A DNA stretch of 64,000 bases from Oscillospiraceae bacterium (GTDB taxonomy: Bacteria > Bacillota > Clostridia > WRLR01), in NCBI GenBank assembly GCA_009777515.1, contig WRLR01000001.1:1-64000 (forward strand), read 5' to 3'. The notes beneath the pieces are model-generated. The model was not told the origin of the DNA and ran no database searches. It saw only the letters and a list, made by a program, of their open reading frames with translations. Position numbers and translations under genes: made by a program. Position 1 is the stretch's first letter, and the number at the start of each line of letters is the position of its first letter. Below, in pieces: positions 9,375 through 18,554 of the stretch.

Positions 9375-10826
9375 ATGGAAGACGACGGCTCAAGCCGTAA
9401 ACCAGATGCAGAGGCCGAATCAAAGACGGGTACAGGGGGCGGTACCCGTGATCGGCAAATCGACATTGAAGTAACGACCAAAGCAGGCAAACGGCGGCTC
9501 ATATTCGATCTGACATGGCCGGCCCTGGCTGAGAACCTACTCGCATCCCTAGTATCCATCGTCGATATGATCATGGTTTCGTCACTGGGCGCGTACGCCA
9601 TTAGCGCTGTCGGCCTCGTGACGCAGCCGCGCTTTGTGCTGCTCTCGGCCTTTATGGCCCTCAGCATCGGCTCGACGGCCATGGTGGCGCGCTTCAAGGG
9701 CGCTCGCGAGCAGGAAAACGCCTGCATCGTGCTCAACCAGTCGCTCATCATGACATTTGGCATGACCGTCTTGCTGTGTACCCTGATGTTCGTTGCGGGC
9801 GAGCCGCTTGTGCGCCTCCTGGCCGGATCGAACATATCGGAGCAGACCGTGCAGGCGTCCTTTGAGTACCTGCGCATCATGATCATCGGCTTCCCCACGC
9901 TCGCGTTCACATTTTGCATAAACTCCATCCTCAGGGGCGTCGGCAACACCCGCGCCTCCTTCTATACAAACGCGACGGCAAACGTCGTAAACGTTTTCTT
10001 AAATTACTGCCTGATAGGCGGCAACTTTGGCTTTCCGGCTATGGGCGTTGCCGGGGCCTCGCTCGCGACGGTCATAGGCCAGACTGCGGCGCTGTGCGTG
10101 GCGGTGTATACCGTGGGGCGGGGCAGGGAGTATGTCTCATTTAGTATCCGGCTCCTCCGGCGGGTCGATTTTGGCATGATCAAAAGGATACTGCGCATCG
10201 GGCTCCCGGCCTTTGGCGAGCAGGTGATCATGCGAGTGGGGATGATGTTCTTTACGACCATCGTGACGTCGCTGGGCGACAGCTCGTATGCGTCGCACAT
10301 GATAGCCATGAACATCCAAATGCTGTCGTTTACGACCGGGATGGCCTTCGGCACCGCCTGTACGACCCTCGTCGGCCAGTGCCTCGGCAGGGTCCGGGTG
10401 GACCTGGCGAAACTGTACGTCAAGATGACGCAAAACATCGGGTTTGTAGTATCGTGCTTCGTCGCTCTGGCAATGTTTTTAGGCGCCGAATGGATCACGT
10501 CCATGTACTCCGACGACGCGGAGATCATCCGGCTCGCTGCGCTGATGCTCCGCATCATCGCCATCGTGAACCCCATATCCAACGCGCGCTTCATCTATAT
10601 CAGCTCGCTGCGCGGCGCGGGCGACTCGCGTTTTGCCGCCGTCATAACATTTGTCGGCGTCATATTGATAAGGCCGTTGATCAGCATCGCGCTCACTTCG
10701 CCAATGCTGCCGTTCCAGATTGGGCTCATGGGCATTTGGATCGGCCTGAGCTCTGACAGCGTCATCTGCTTCGTCATGAGCCGGATGCGCTACGCCCGAG
10801 GCAAATGGGTAAACATCAAAGTTTAA
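9375..10826 (+). CDS. MATE family multidrug/Na+ efflux transporter
   Basis: 12-TM pattern, LASLVSIVDMIMVSSLGAYAISAVGL, INSILRGVGNTR. Confidence 0.93.
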   Translation: MEDDGSSRKPDAEAESKTGTGGGTRDRQIDIEVTTKAGKRRLIFDLTWPALAENLLASLVSIVDMIMVSSLGAYAISAVGLVTQPRFVLLSAFMALSIGSTAMVARFKGAREQENACIVLNQSLIMTFGMTVLLCTLMFVAGEPLVRLLAGSNISEQTVQASFEYLRIMIIGFPTLAFTFCINSILRGVGNTRASFYTNATANVVNVFLNYCLIGGNFGFPAMGVAGASLATVIGQTAALCVAVYTVGRGREYVSFSIRLLRRVDFGMIKRILRIGLPAFGEQVIMRVGMMFFTTIVTSLGDSSYASHMIAMNIQMLSFTTGMAFGTACTTLVGQCLGRVRVDLAKLYVKMTQNIGFVVSCFVALAMFLGAEWITSMYSDDAEIIRLAALMLRIIAIVNPISNARFIYISSLRGAGDSRFAAVITFVGVILIRPLISIALTSPMLPFQIGLMGIWIGLSSDSVICFVMSRMRYARGKWVNIKV

Positions 10827-10834
10827 GTACCGCC

Positions 10835-10870
10835 AAGTATGCATGCAAGTATGCTTACAAGTATGCATGC
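10835..10870. repeat. 12-bp tandem repeat, 3 copies (AAGTATGCATGC)
   Basis: aagtatgcatgc|aagtatgcttac|aagtatgcatgc. Confidence 0.85.
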
Positions 10871-10936
10871 ATCATTCTAGCGATATGACGACATGGCTTA
10901 TGTTGCGCACCGGTATCTTGCCGGCGCCTTTTCTAC

Positions 10937-11764
10937 TTAATGTATCGCCTTAATATATCGCCTCAAATACGCGATGGCCTGCCCCGCTGCGGACTTTGCG
11001 TCGGGGAGGGGCAGGGCCTCCACGGACACCCAGCCGTCGTAGCCTATTTCTTGCAGGGCGCCGGCCAGCGAAGCGAAATCCAGATGCCCCCAGCCCGGGG
11101 CGCGCCTGTTCGAGTCCGCCGCGTGGACATACCCGACCAGGTCCCTGTGCTCGCGCAGGCTCCCTTCAATTGAAGCGTCCTCAATGTTCATGTGAAAAAA
11201 GTCCGGCATGAGCCGGACATTGCCAATGCCGGCATGGCGCAGCATGTCGATCAGCGCCGCCCCGTCCGCCACGCTGTTTATGAAATTCGTCTCATAGCGG
11301 TTGACCGGCTCAAGCACCAGCCCCACGCCCCTGCGCTCTGCATGCGAGGCGACCGCCCCCATGCTCTCGGTAAAGCGCCCGGCAGCGTCGTCATACGAGT
11401 CGCCGTCCTCTACGTAGCCCCTCGCGCGCCCGATGTTGACCAGGCAGCCAAAGGCGGACGCCAGATTGACGATGCTCAGAAACTCCCGGACAGCCTTCTT
11501 GCGGACGGCCTCGTCGCGCGCGCTCAGCCACAGCTTCCTGTCCGCGAACAACTGCCCCGTGGACACGGCAGAAAGGGCCATTCCGTGCTTCCGCAGGAGG
11601 CCGTCGATATATTCCGGCGCAAACTCGCTCCCGTCGCGAACCGCCAGTTCGACGCCATCATACCCCAGTTCCGCCGCTGTGCCGATCCCTTGCCCGACGC
11701 CCCGGAAAACGGTAAACGCCGACGGCAGCGCACCCTCGGACGCGACGACGACAGCTATTTTCAT
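10937..11764 (-). CDS. Sugar phosphate isomerase/epimerase (TIM barrel, AP-endonuclease 2 family)
   Basis: LGYDGVELAVRD, VLEPVNRYETNFINS, VRLMPDFFHMNIED, GHLDFASLAGALQEIGYDGWVSVE. Confidence 0.88.
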   Translation of the reverse strand: MKIAVVVASEGALPSAFTVFRGVGQGIGTAAELGYDGVELAVRDGSEFAPEYIDGLLRKHGMALSAVSTGQLFADRKLWLSARDEAVRKKAVREFLSIVNLASAFGCLVNIGRARGYVEDGDSYDDAAGRFTESMGAVASHAERRGVGLVLEPVNRYETNFINSVADGAALIDMLRHAGIGNVRLMPDFFHMNIEDASIEGSLREHRDLVGYVHAADSNRRAPGWGHLDFASLAGALQEIGYDGWVSVEALPLPDAKSAAGQAIAYLRRYIKAIH

Positions 11765-12265
11765 CTATTCCTCATCCTCCCTTGCTATGTGGCACAGGCC
11801 GCAGTCGCCTTCATTTAGCATCTCGTCCTCCGCGCCCCGGATCAAATCAAGGGAAATGTTGTGGCGGCCGCCCTCGAACTCGCTGGACAGCCAGTTGTCG
11901 ACGATGTCGTACGCTTCGTACTCGCCCGTGACCCTGCCGCCGAGACACAATATATTCGAGTCGTTGTGCATCCGGGTGGCCTTGGCCATGAACCCGCTGG
12001 TGCACAGCGCCGCGCGGATGCCCTTGAACTTATTGGCGATTATGCTCACGCCGATGCCCGTAGAGCATATGATGATGCCGCCCGCGCCGGGATTGTCCAA
12101 AACATTGCGGGCCACGCGCGCGGCGTAGTACGGGTACCTAACCGTCTCGGCGGTGTCGCTGCCGAGGTTCTCCACCTCATAGCCCTTTTCGGCGAGATGC
12201 TTCAAAAGCGCATTTTTGAGCACCAAACCGCCGTGATCATTAGCAATATACAAACGAGTAAACAT
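11765..12265 (-). CDS. rpiB: RpiB/LacA/LacB family sugar-phosphate isomerase
   Basis: LYIANDHGGLVLKNALLKHL, ICSTGIGVSIIANKFKGIRAALC, HNDSNILCLGGRV; start set at MFTRLYIANDHGG. Confidence 0.9.
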   Translation of the reverse strand: MFTRLYIANDHGGLVLKNALLKHLAEKGYEVENLGSDTAETVRYPYYAARVARNVLDNPGAGGIIICSTGIGVSIIANKFKGIRAALCTSGFMAKATRMHNDSNILCLGGRVTGEYEAYDIVDNWLSSEFEGGRHNISLDLIRGAEDEMLNEGDCGLCHIAREDEE

Positions 12266-12493
12266 AATAGACCCCTCCATGTCCAAAGCCCAACCACACA
12301 TATCCCATGTCTAACCACCCGCATACAACACAACGTACCAAACCAAACTATAGAGAACAAACCAAACTATAACAAAACAATCCAAACTAAACAATAGCAA
12401 ACAAAGCTATACCAACCAAAATAAAGACACTTGGTATTCAACACATATCCTATATCAAACCCAATAATTTAACAATATATTATATGTAAAGTG

Positions 12494-12522
12494 TTGACTT
12501 TTGTTTTTTTGGTATATACAAT
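12494..12522 (+). promoter_or_regulatory. Candidate sigma-A promoter of the deoR/sugar operon
   Basis: TTGACT (12494-12499), 17-nt spacer, TACAAT (12517-12522). Confidence 0.6.
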
Positions 12523-12557
12523 ACAATAAATCACAACAAAAACGGTGGAATTTACAT

Positions 12558-13331
12558 ATGATTAGTACTCAAAGACGAAACAAAATTAAGCAGCTTATTC
12601 TTACTCAAGGCAGTGTAAATACAGGGGAGTTAGCGGAATTGTTTAATGTAACCGGCGAGACGATACGGCGCGATCTCAATTTATTGGAGAGCGAAGGATA
12701 TATCAAAAAAAATTATGGGGGAGCCGTCGCTGTCGAAGAATTACATAAATTGTTCAACAGCATACCGCCCGTGCAACAGCGCAAATTCAGCAATTCGGGC
12801 GACAAAGCGCGCATAGCCATGGCTGCCGCGCAAATGATTAAAGAGGATATGTGCGTTTATTTTGATGCGGGCTCCACAACCAGTTCGTTGCTACGTTTCA
12901 TTGAGTGCGAAAAACTCAATGTCGTGACGAACAGCGTAGATATAGCTGCGGACTGCGCCGCTAAGGATAATTGGAATGTAGTTGTGGTCGGGGGGCAGTT
13001 GATAAAAAAATCTATGTGCTTGATAGGTTCGGAAGCTGAATCCCACATTTGCATGCTGAACATTGACATTGCATTCATAGGGAGCAGCGGGGTGTCCCAT
13101 CATAGGAGTTTTACAAGTTCCAGCGAGCAAGAAGCGAAATTAAAAAGAACAGCGATCTCCAGGGCTTGCCGTTCTGTCGTTATGGCGGATAAATCAAAAT
13201 TTACCAGATCATATTTATATACATTCGCAGTATTTAATGACATAGATTGCTTCATTACTTCCGAAGGCGGCGTGGACGACGCTTTTCGCTTAAAGGCGAA
13301 AGAGGCCGGTATGGAACTGATCATAGTGTGA
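12558..13331 (+). CDS. DeoR/GlpR family transcriptional regulator
   Basis: RRNKIKQLILTQGSVNTGELAELFNVTGETIRRDLNLLESEGYIKKNYGGAV; DeoRC sugar-sensor region. Confidence 0.94.
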   Translation: MISTQRRNKIKQLILTQGSVNTGELAELFNVTGETIRRDLNLLESEGYIKKNYGGAVAVEELHKLFNSIPPVQQRKFSNSGDKARIAMAAAQMIKEDMCVYFDAGSTTSSLLRFIECEKLNVVTNSVDIAADCAAKDNWNVVVVGGQLIKKSMCLIGSEAESHICMLNIDIAFIGSSGVSHHRSFTSSSEQEAKLKRTAISRACRSVVMADKSKFTRSYLYTFAVFNDIDCFITSEGGVDDAFRLKAKEAGMELIIV

Positions 13332-13345
13332 TCTCCATTATTTAG

Positions 13346-13359
13346 CATCATATATGATG
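13346..13359. promoter_or_regulatory. 14-bp perfect palindrome CATCATATATGATG, candidate operator
   Basis: Lies between the deoR stop and the substrate-binding-protein gene, upstream of its RBS (aaggaggg). Confidence 0.5.
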
Positions 13360-13399
13360 TTGAATATAAAAAGGATGATAGTCATAAGGAGGGTATGTT

Positions 13400-14866
13400 A
13401 TGCAGTATAAGAGGGTTTGTGCATTTATTTTAGCCGTAGTAATGTCGCTCTCACTGGCAGCTTGCGGGGGCGGCGGCGGGGCGGCGACGACTCAGGCGGC
13501 TACTACCGCTGCAGCCGCTACGGCGGCCGCTACGACTGCCGCCGCTACGGAAGCTGCAACAACATTAGCGGAGCCGGTTGAAATCATCACGTGGGGGATC
13601 AACCCGGTACAAGTTGGCAGCGGCAATGAAGGTATGATCAACGCTTTCAATGAGGCGCACCCACACATTAAACTCATACCGCAATCAACACCGGGAACAG
13701 ACACCGCCAGCTACGCTACACAGGACATATCAAAATTGTTGGCCGCCATTGCCGCCGGGACGCCGCCGGACGTGACTTGGCTGGATCGCTTCACCGTATC
13801 GCAATTCGCTTCAAGGGACGCGCTTACGCCAATAACAGAATATGTAAACAATAGCGATCTCGATTTGGCCGATTTCCGCGAATACGCTGTTTGGGAGATC
13901 ACATTCGACAACCAGATTTGGGCGCTGCCGTGGGCGACCGATGTGCGCATCATGTACTGGAACAAGGACATATTTGAGGAAGAGGGGTTTGATCCCGAAG
14001 TGCCGCCACAGACTTGGGAGGAGCTCATCGACTTTGGCCTGAGAATGACAAAATACGATGATGCCGGCAATATAACCCGGATTGGCTATACCCCTCGTTA
14101 TGCCAGCAGTTGGCTCTATTTGTACGGTTTCCAGACTGAATCGCAATGGCTCAGCGAAGATGGCAAAACTGCGCTGATCAATGCTGCGGAGCCGCTTAAA
14201 GCGTTGGAATTCATGGTTAGGGCTATGGACAATATTGGTGGCGCCGAAACGGTCATGGCGCTGTCAGGTTCATTTTTATCCGGGGCCGACCACCCTTTCC
14301 TAAACGATCAACTGGCTATGTTTATCACGGACACTAGCATGAACACAAACATCGTGCGATATAAACCGGAGATGAATTTTGGCACCGCGCCCGTGCCCGT
14401 CCCGGAAGATGGAGCATCGCCGAAGTCATATGGCGGAGGATGGTCATATTGCATACCCAAAGGCGCCGCAAACCCCGAATTGAGCTTTGAGGTGATGAAA
14501 TGGCTGATAACCGAGGGCATTATTGTACAGCAGGCCGGGGTCGCGGCTTTTAGCAAGGAGGAGTATGGCATCGATGTCCATTTGCCGCCTTTTTCCGCCT
14601 ATCTGCCCACGCTGGACAGATTAAAGGAAATATACATTGATCCAATTACGATCCCCAATGTCATACAAGCGTTAAAGACAACGGAAGACGCGATGGGTTA
14701 CTCTACATGCCGCCCTGTCAGCCCGGTTGGCGAAATTATTTTTACTGAAATGAATAGGGCGACAGAGAGGGCGCTTTATCATGAACTAACGCCGCAAGAA
14801 GCGCTCGACGAAGCCAATGTCATTATCCAGACAGAGCTTGACAAGTTCTGGGACTCTATTAGCTAA
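13400..14866 (+). CDS. ABC transporter extracellular sugar-binding lipoprotein (family 1)
   Basis: Lipobox LSLAACGGGG, A/T-rich linker, EIITWGINPVQVGSGNEGMINAFNEAHPHIKL, GGGWSYCIPKGAANPE. Confidence 0.93.
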   Translation: MQYKRVCAFILAVVMSLSLAACGGGGGAATTQAATTAAAATAAATTAAATEAATTLAEPVEIITWGINPVQVGSGNEGMINAFNEAHPHIKLIPQSTPGTDTASYATQDISKLLAAIAAGTPPDVTWLDRFTVSQFASRDALTPITEYVNNSDLDLADFREYAVWEITFDNQIWALPWATDVRIMYWNKDIFEEEGFDPEVPPQTWEELIDFGLRMTKYDDAGNITRIGYTPRYASSWLYLYGFQTESQWLSEDGKTALINAAEPLKALEFMVRAMDNIGGAETVMALSGSFLSGADHPFLNDQLAMFITDTSMNTNIVRYKPEMNFGTAPVPVPEDGASPKSYGGGWSYCIPKGAANPELSFEVMKWLITEGIIVQQAGVAAFSKEEYGIDVHLPPFSAYLPTLDRLKEIYIDPITIPNVIQALKTTEDAMGYSTCRPVSPVGEIIFTEMNRATERALYHELTPQEALDEANVIIQTELDKFWDSIS

Positions 14867-14895
14867 TGGTAATAACATAAGGATAACAGGTGCGT

Positions 14896-14958
14896 CCCGG
14901 GCCGCTGTTCAGTTCAGGCGGGCTAAGGTTTCAGGCCGTCATATAGCAGCGGCCCGGG
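14896..14958 (+). promoter_or_regulatory. Intercistronic stem-loop (12-bp perfect stem, 39-nt loop)
   Basis: CCCGGGCCGCTG (14896-14907) pairs with CAGCGGCCCGGG (14947-14958), between binding protein and permease genes. Confidence 0.75.
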
Positions 14959-14994
14959 TATCTTCGCCCTCTAGGGTAAGGAGGTGAAACTATA

Positions 14995-15873
14995 ATGAGG
15001 ATGAAAAACAAAGAGGCGCTTGCCGGTTATATGTTCGCATTGCCTTGGATACTCGGTTTTTTATTTTTTACCCTAATACCGATAACGCAGTCCATAATAT
15101 ATAGCTTTATGGACTATAACATTCTACAGCCCCCAAAATGGGTAGGCTTTGACAATTACCGCAATATGGTAAACGACAGGATATTTTGGAAGGCGCTTTC
15201 CAATACCCTGTACTACGTGGCGTTCAGCGTCCCGCTTACGATGCTTGTTGGCCTTGTCATCGCCATGCTGCTAAATAATGATATATCCGGCATAGCCGTG
15301 TATAGGACCCTATACTATATGCCGTCGATTGTTCCCGTTGTGGCGTCCACTATTTTATGGCTGTGGATATTCAATCCCAATTTCGGCATATTGACCACCA
15401 TTGTCAGGATGTTTGGGGTGAAATCGCCCGCTTGGCTTGCCGATCCCCAATGGTCGAAGCGATCATTGGTGATCATGGCGCTCTGGAGCGCGGGTAGGGG
15501 GATGATCATCTATGTGGCCGGACTAAAAAACATCTCCCGCGTATACTATGAAGCTGCGGAAATTGATGGCGCGAGCCGTTTGAAAAGGCTCGTTTGGATC
15601 ACAATCCCATTGCTTACGCCGACACTGTTCTTTCAATTGGTAATGGGCATAATAGACTCTTTCCAAGTCTTTACGCAGGCGTTTATCATGACGGCGGGCG
15701 GGCCAAACGACTCCACCCTTTTCTATGTATTATATTTATATAATAACGCTTTCAGCTTTTGGAAAATGGGGTATGCCTCGTCCTTGGCTTGGGTACTGCT
15801 TATCATCATTATGGTTATAACTTCAATCAATTTTATTGTTTCCAAATATTGGGTGCAATATGATCAGAGCTAA
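14995..15873 (+). CDS. ABC sugar transporter permease (MalF/UgpA type)
   Basis: AGYMFALPWILGFLFFTLIPITQSI; EAAEIDGASRLKRLVWITIPLLTPTLFF. Confidence 0.94.
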   Translation: MRMKNKEALAGYMFALPWILGFLFFTLIPITQSIIYSFMDYNILQPPKWVGFDNYRNMVNDRIFWKALSNTLYYVAFSVPLTMLVGLVIAMLLNNDISGIAVYRTLYYMPSIVPVVASTILWLWIFNPNFGILTTIVRMFGVKSPAWLADPQWSKRSLVIMALWSAGRGMIIYVAGLKNISRVYYEAAEIDGASRLKRLVWITIPLLTPTLFFQLVMGIIDSFQVFTQAFIMTAGGPNDSTLFYVLYLYNNAFSFWKMGYASSLAWVLLIIIMVITSINFIVSKYWVQYDQS

Positions 15874-15902
15874 ATAATTTACTGTTGGAGAAGGTGAATG
15901 GA

Positions 15903-16751
15903 ATGACTAAATTGGGAAAACGCAGGAGATTGTTTTCTAAAATCACCAGGCATGTCTTTTTATTGGGCGGCGCTTTGGTATTCATGTTCCCTCTCTATTG
16001 GTTGATATCAACATCGTTGAAGCATGAGAAGCAGATATTTGTGCTCCCCCCGCAACTGATACCCAACCCTGTAATCATCGACAACTATACCCGCATGTGG
16101 AGGCACTTTCCATTTTTGAAATTCCTGTCGAATACCGGGTTTGTTACAGCAATGGGGGTCGTGGGGGTGCTGGTGTCGGCGCCGATGGTAGCATACGCGT
16201 TCGCCAGGTTGAGGTGGCCCGGGCGCAATTTATGGTTCATGGTTATGATGGCGACAATGATGATACCTTCGCAGGTGACGATGATACCGCTGTACATTAT
16301 TTTTAAAGAGATCAATTGGATTGACACGTTCCTTCCTCTTTGGGTCCCGGCATGGTTTGGCGGCGGCGCGTTCAGTATATTTTTGGTCAGGCAGTTCTTA
16401 ATGACTACCCCCAAGGAAATGGAGGAAAGCGCTTTTATAGACGGGGCGAACTATTTGCAAATATATATTCGGATCATGCTGCCCCTGGTATATCCTCCGC
16501 TGACGACCATAGCCATATTCCGGTTCATGAACTCCTGGAACGATTTTATGGGCCCGCTTATCTATATCAATAACCAAAACAAATATACCCTGTCGCTTGG
16601 ACTCAGGCTCTTTCAGCAGCAAACAGGCACTGCTGAATACGGCATGATGATGGCTGCCACTGTGTTAATGGTGCTGCCGGTTATATTATTTTTCTTTCTG
16701 GGGCAAAAGCAGTTTATTGAGGGCGTGGTGTTGACCGGCATGAAAAACTGA
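15903..16751 (+). CDS. ABC sugar transporter permease (MalG/UgpE type)
   Basis: MEESAFIDGANYLQIYIRIMLPLVYPPLTTIAIFRFMNSWNDFMGPLIY. Confidence 0.94.
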   Translation: MTKLGKRRRLFSKITRHVFLLGGALVFMFPLYWLISTSLKHEKQIFVLPPQLIPNPVIIDNYTRMWRHFPFLKFLSNTGFVTAMGVVGVLVSAPMVAYAFARLRWPGRNLWFMVMMATMMIPSQVTMIPLYIIFKEINWIDTFLPLWVPAWFGGGAFSIFLVRQFLMTTPKEMEESAFIDGANYLQIYIRIMLPLVYPPLTTIAIFRFMNSWNDFMGPLIYINNQNKYTLSLGLRLFQQQTGTAEYGMMMAATVLMVLPVILFFFLGQKQFIEGVVLTGMKN

Positions 16752-16764
16752 GGAAGGAGAGTAT

Positions 16765-17607
16765 ATGGATAGCAAAACGGATGATCATATACTGTATTTA
16801 ACAAAACTATCAAGATATTTTCGCAGGCAAGTCATTAAAATGGTTTATAAGGCCCAAAGCGGCCACATTGGCGGTTCTCTTTCTTGCGCCGAAATACTTA
16901 CAGTCCTGTATTTTAGCGAAATGCGGGTAGACCCTGCCAACAGCCATTGGGAAGACAGGGATCGTTTTGTGGCTTCTAAAGGCCACTGCGCCCCAATGCT
17001 GTACGCCGTTTTGGCTAAAAGGGGTTTCTTCCCGGAAGAAGAACTGCTTACGCTGAGGACTTTGGGAAGCAGGCTTCAAGGGCATCCAAATATGTCGACT
17101 ATCAAAGGCGTCGACATTTCGACAGGTTCGCTGGGCATGGGGCTCTCGGTAGGGCTCGGCATGGCGATATCGGCCCGTTTGCTTGGCAAGGGTTTTTATA
17201 CTTACGTGCTTATGGGCGATGGCGAGCTTCAGGAAGGGCAAGTATGGGAGTCGGCCATGTCCGCTTCCAAGTTCTGCGTAGACAATTGCATAGCCATAGT
17301 TGATCATAATAAGGTCCAACTCGACGGCAAGGTCGACGATATAATGCCCCTGGGGGATTTGGCGCTTAAATGGCGCTCTTTCGGATGGAACGTCATCGAA
17401 GCTGACGGGCACGATGTACAGGACATGTTAAAAGCAATCAACCATGCCAAATCCGTTAAAAAAACACCTTCCGTCATTATTGCGGACACAGTCAAGGGCA
17501 AAGGCGTTTCGTTCATGGAAAATAATCATAAATGGCACGGCGCTGTAATAGGTAAGGACGATTATGAATCGGCTATGCGCGAGTTAGGCGGTGAAGCGGA
17601 TGATTGA
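16765..17607 (+). CDS. Transketolase N-terminal (TPP-binding) subunit
   Basis: SGHIGGSLSCAEILTVLYF, DRFVASKGHCAPMLYA, GSLGMGLSVGLGMA, LMGDGELQEGQVWESAM. Confidence 0.94.
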   Translation: MDSKTDDHILYLTKLSRYFRRQVIKMVYKAQSGHIGGSLSCAEILTVLYFSEMRVDPANSHWEDRDRFVASKGHCAPMLYAVLAKRGFFPEEELLTLRTLGSRLQGHPNMSTIKGVDISTGSLGMGLSVGLGMAISARLLGKGFYTYVLMGDGELQEGQVWESAMSASKFCVDNCIAIVDHNKVQLDGKVDDIMPLGDLALKWRSFGWNVIEADGHDVQDMLKAINHAKSVKKTPSVIIADTVKGKGVSFMENNHKWHGAVIGKDDYESAMRELGGEADD

Positions 17608-18544
17608 CAATTTAACCCAGAGGGAAGTGTATGGGCATGCGCTGGCGCGGATGGGCGCAGACAACAAAAAGATAGTCGTATTGGACGCAGACATCAGTAG
17701 CGCCTCGCAAACAGCCATTTTTGCCCGCGAGTACCCCGATCGATTTTTCAATGTTGGTATTGCAGAATGCAACATGATGGCGATGGCTGCGGGCTTTGCG
17801 ACATGCGGCCTCGTCCCTGTGGTCAATACGTTCGCTTTTCTGGTGACGCTCAGGGCGGGCGACGCTTTAAGAAGCTTCACCGCGCACGACAGGCTGAATG
17901 TTAAAATATTCGGAACAAACGCAGGCTTGTCAAATTCTCTTGACGGCTCCAGCCATCAGTCGGTGCAAGCGTTCGCCATTCTGCGTAGCATGCCGAATTT
18001 AACTATCATCGCGCCGTCCGATCCCAATGAAACGGCGGCGGCGGCTGCGGCGGCTATTAATTTCGATGGGCCTGTATATGTGAGCATAGCGAGAAATGTG
18101 ATTCCATATCTATATCCGGATAGCTATCGATTTAAGATAGGCAGGGCATACGAAGTCCGGGGCGGATCGGATATAAGCATCATTGCATGCGGTTATATGG
18201 TCGCCAAGGCTTTGGAAGCGGCAGAAGCGCTGTCCGGCCAGGGCATATCAGCAAGGGTGATAAACATGCATACCATAAAACCCATTGACGTAGAAATGGT
18301 TATTCGCGCGGCGGAAGAAACCGGTGCGATTGTCACTATTGAAGAATCAAGCATATATGGCGGCCTTGGCGGCGCAGTCGCGGAAATCGTGGCCGCCAAT
18401 AAACCTGTGCCGGTCGGTATCGTCGGTATTAAAGACACATTTGCAGAGTCAGGCGATTATGAGGGACTGCTCGCAAAATATGGGCTGGGCGTTGATAGTA
18501 TCGTCAGTAACGTAAATAAAATTTTGGAAATGAAAAAATGTTAA
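17600..18544 (+). CDS. Transketolase C-terminal subunit
   Basis: VLDADISSASQT, RFFNVGIAECNMMAMAAGFA, DGSSHQSVQAFAILRSMPNLTIIAPSD. Confidence 0.94.
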   Translation: MIDNLTQREVYGHALARMGADNKKIVVLDADISSASQTAIFAREYPDRFFNVGIAECNMMAMAAGFATCGLVPVVNTFAFLVTLRAGDALRSFTAHDRLNVKIFGTNAGLSNSLDGSSHQSVQAFAILRSMPNLTIIAPSDPNETAAAAAAAINFDGPVYVSIARNVIPYLYPDSYRFKIGRAYEVRGGSDISIIACGYMVAKALEAAEALSGQGISARVINMHTIKPIDVEMVIRAAEETGAIVTIEESSIYGGLGGAVAEIVAANKPVPVGIVGIKDTFAESGDYEGLLAKYGLGVDSIVSNVNKILEMKKC

Positions 18545-18554
18545 TGAAGAAAGG

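Noticed and set aside
13480-13575. Ala/Thr-rich repeat in the sugar-binding lipoprotein as an anomaly
   Set aside because: Such linkers after the lipobox Cys are common in clostridial binding proteins, so it is not counted among the unusual inserts.
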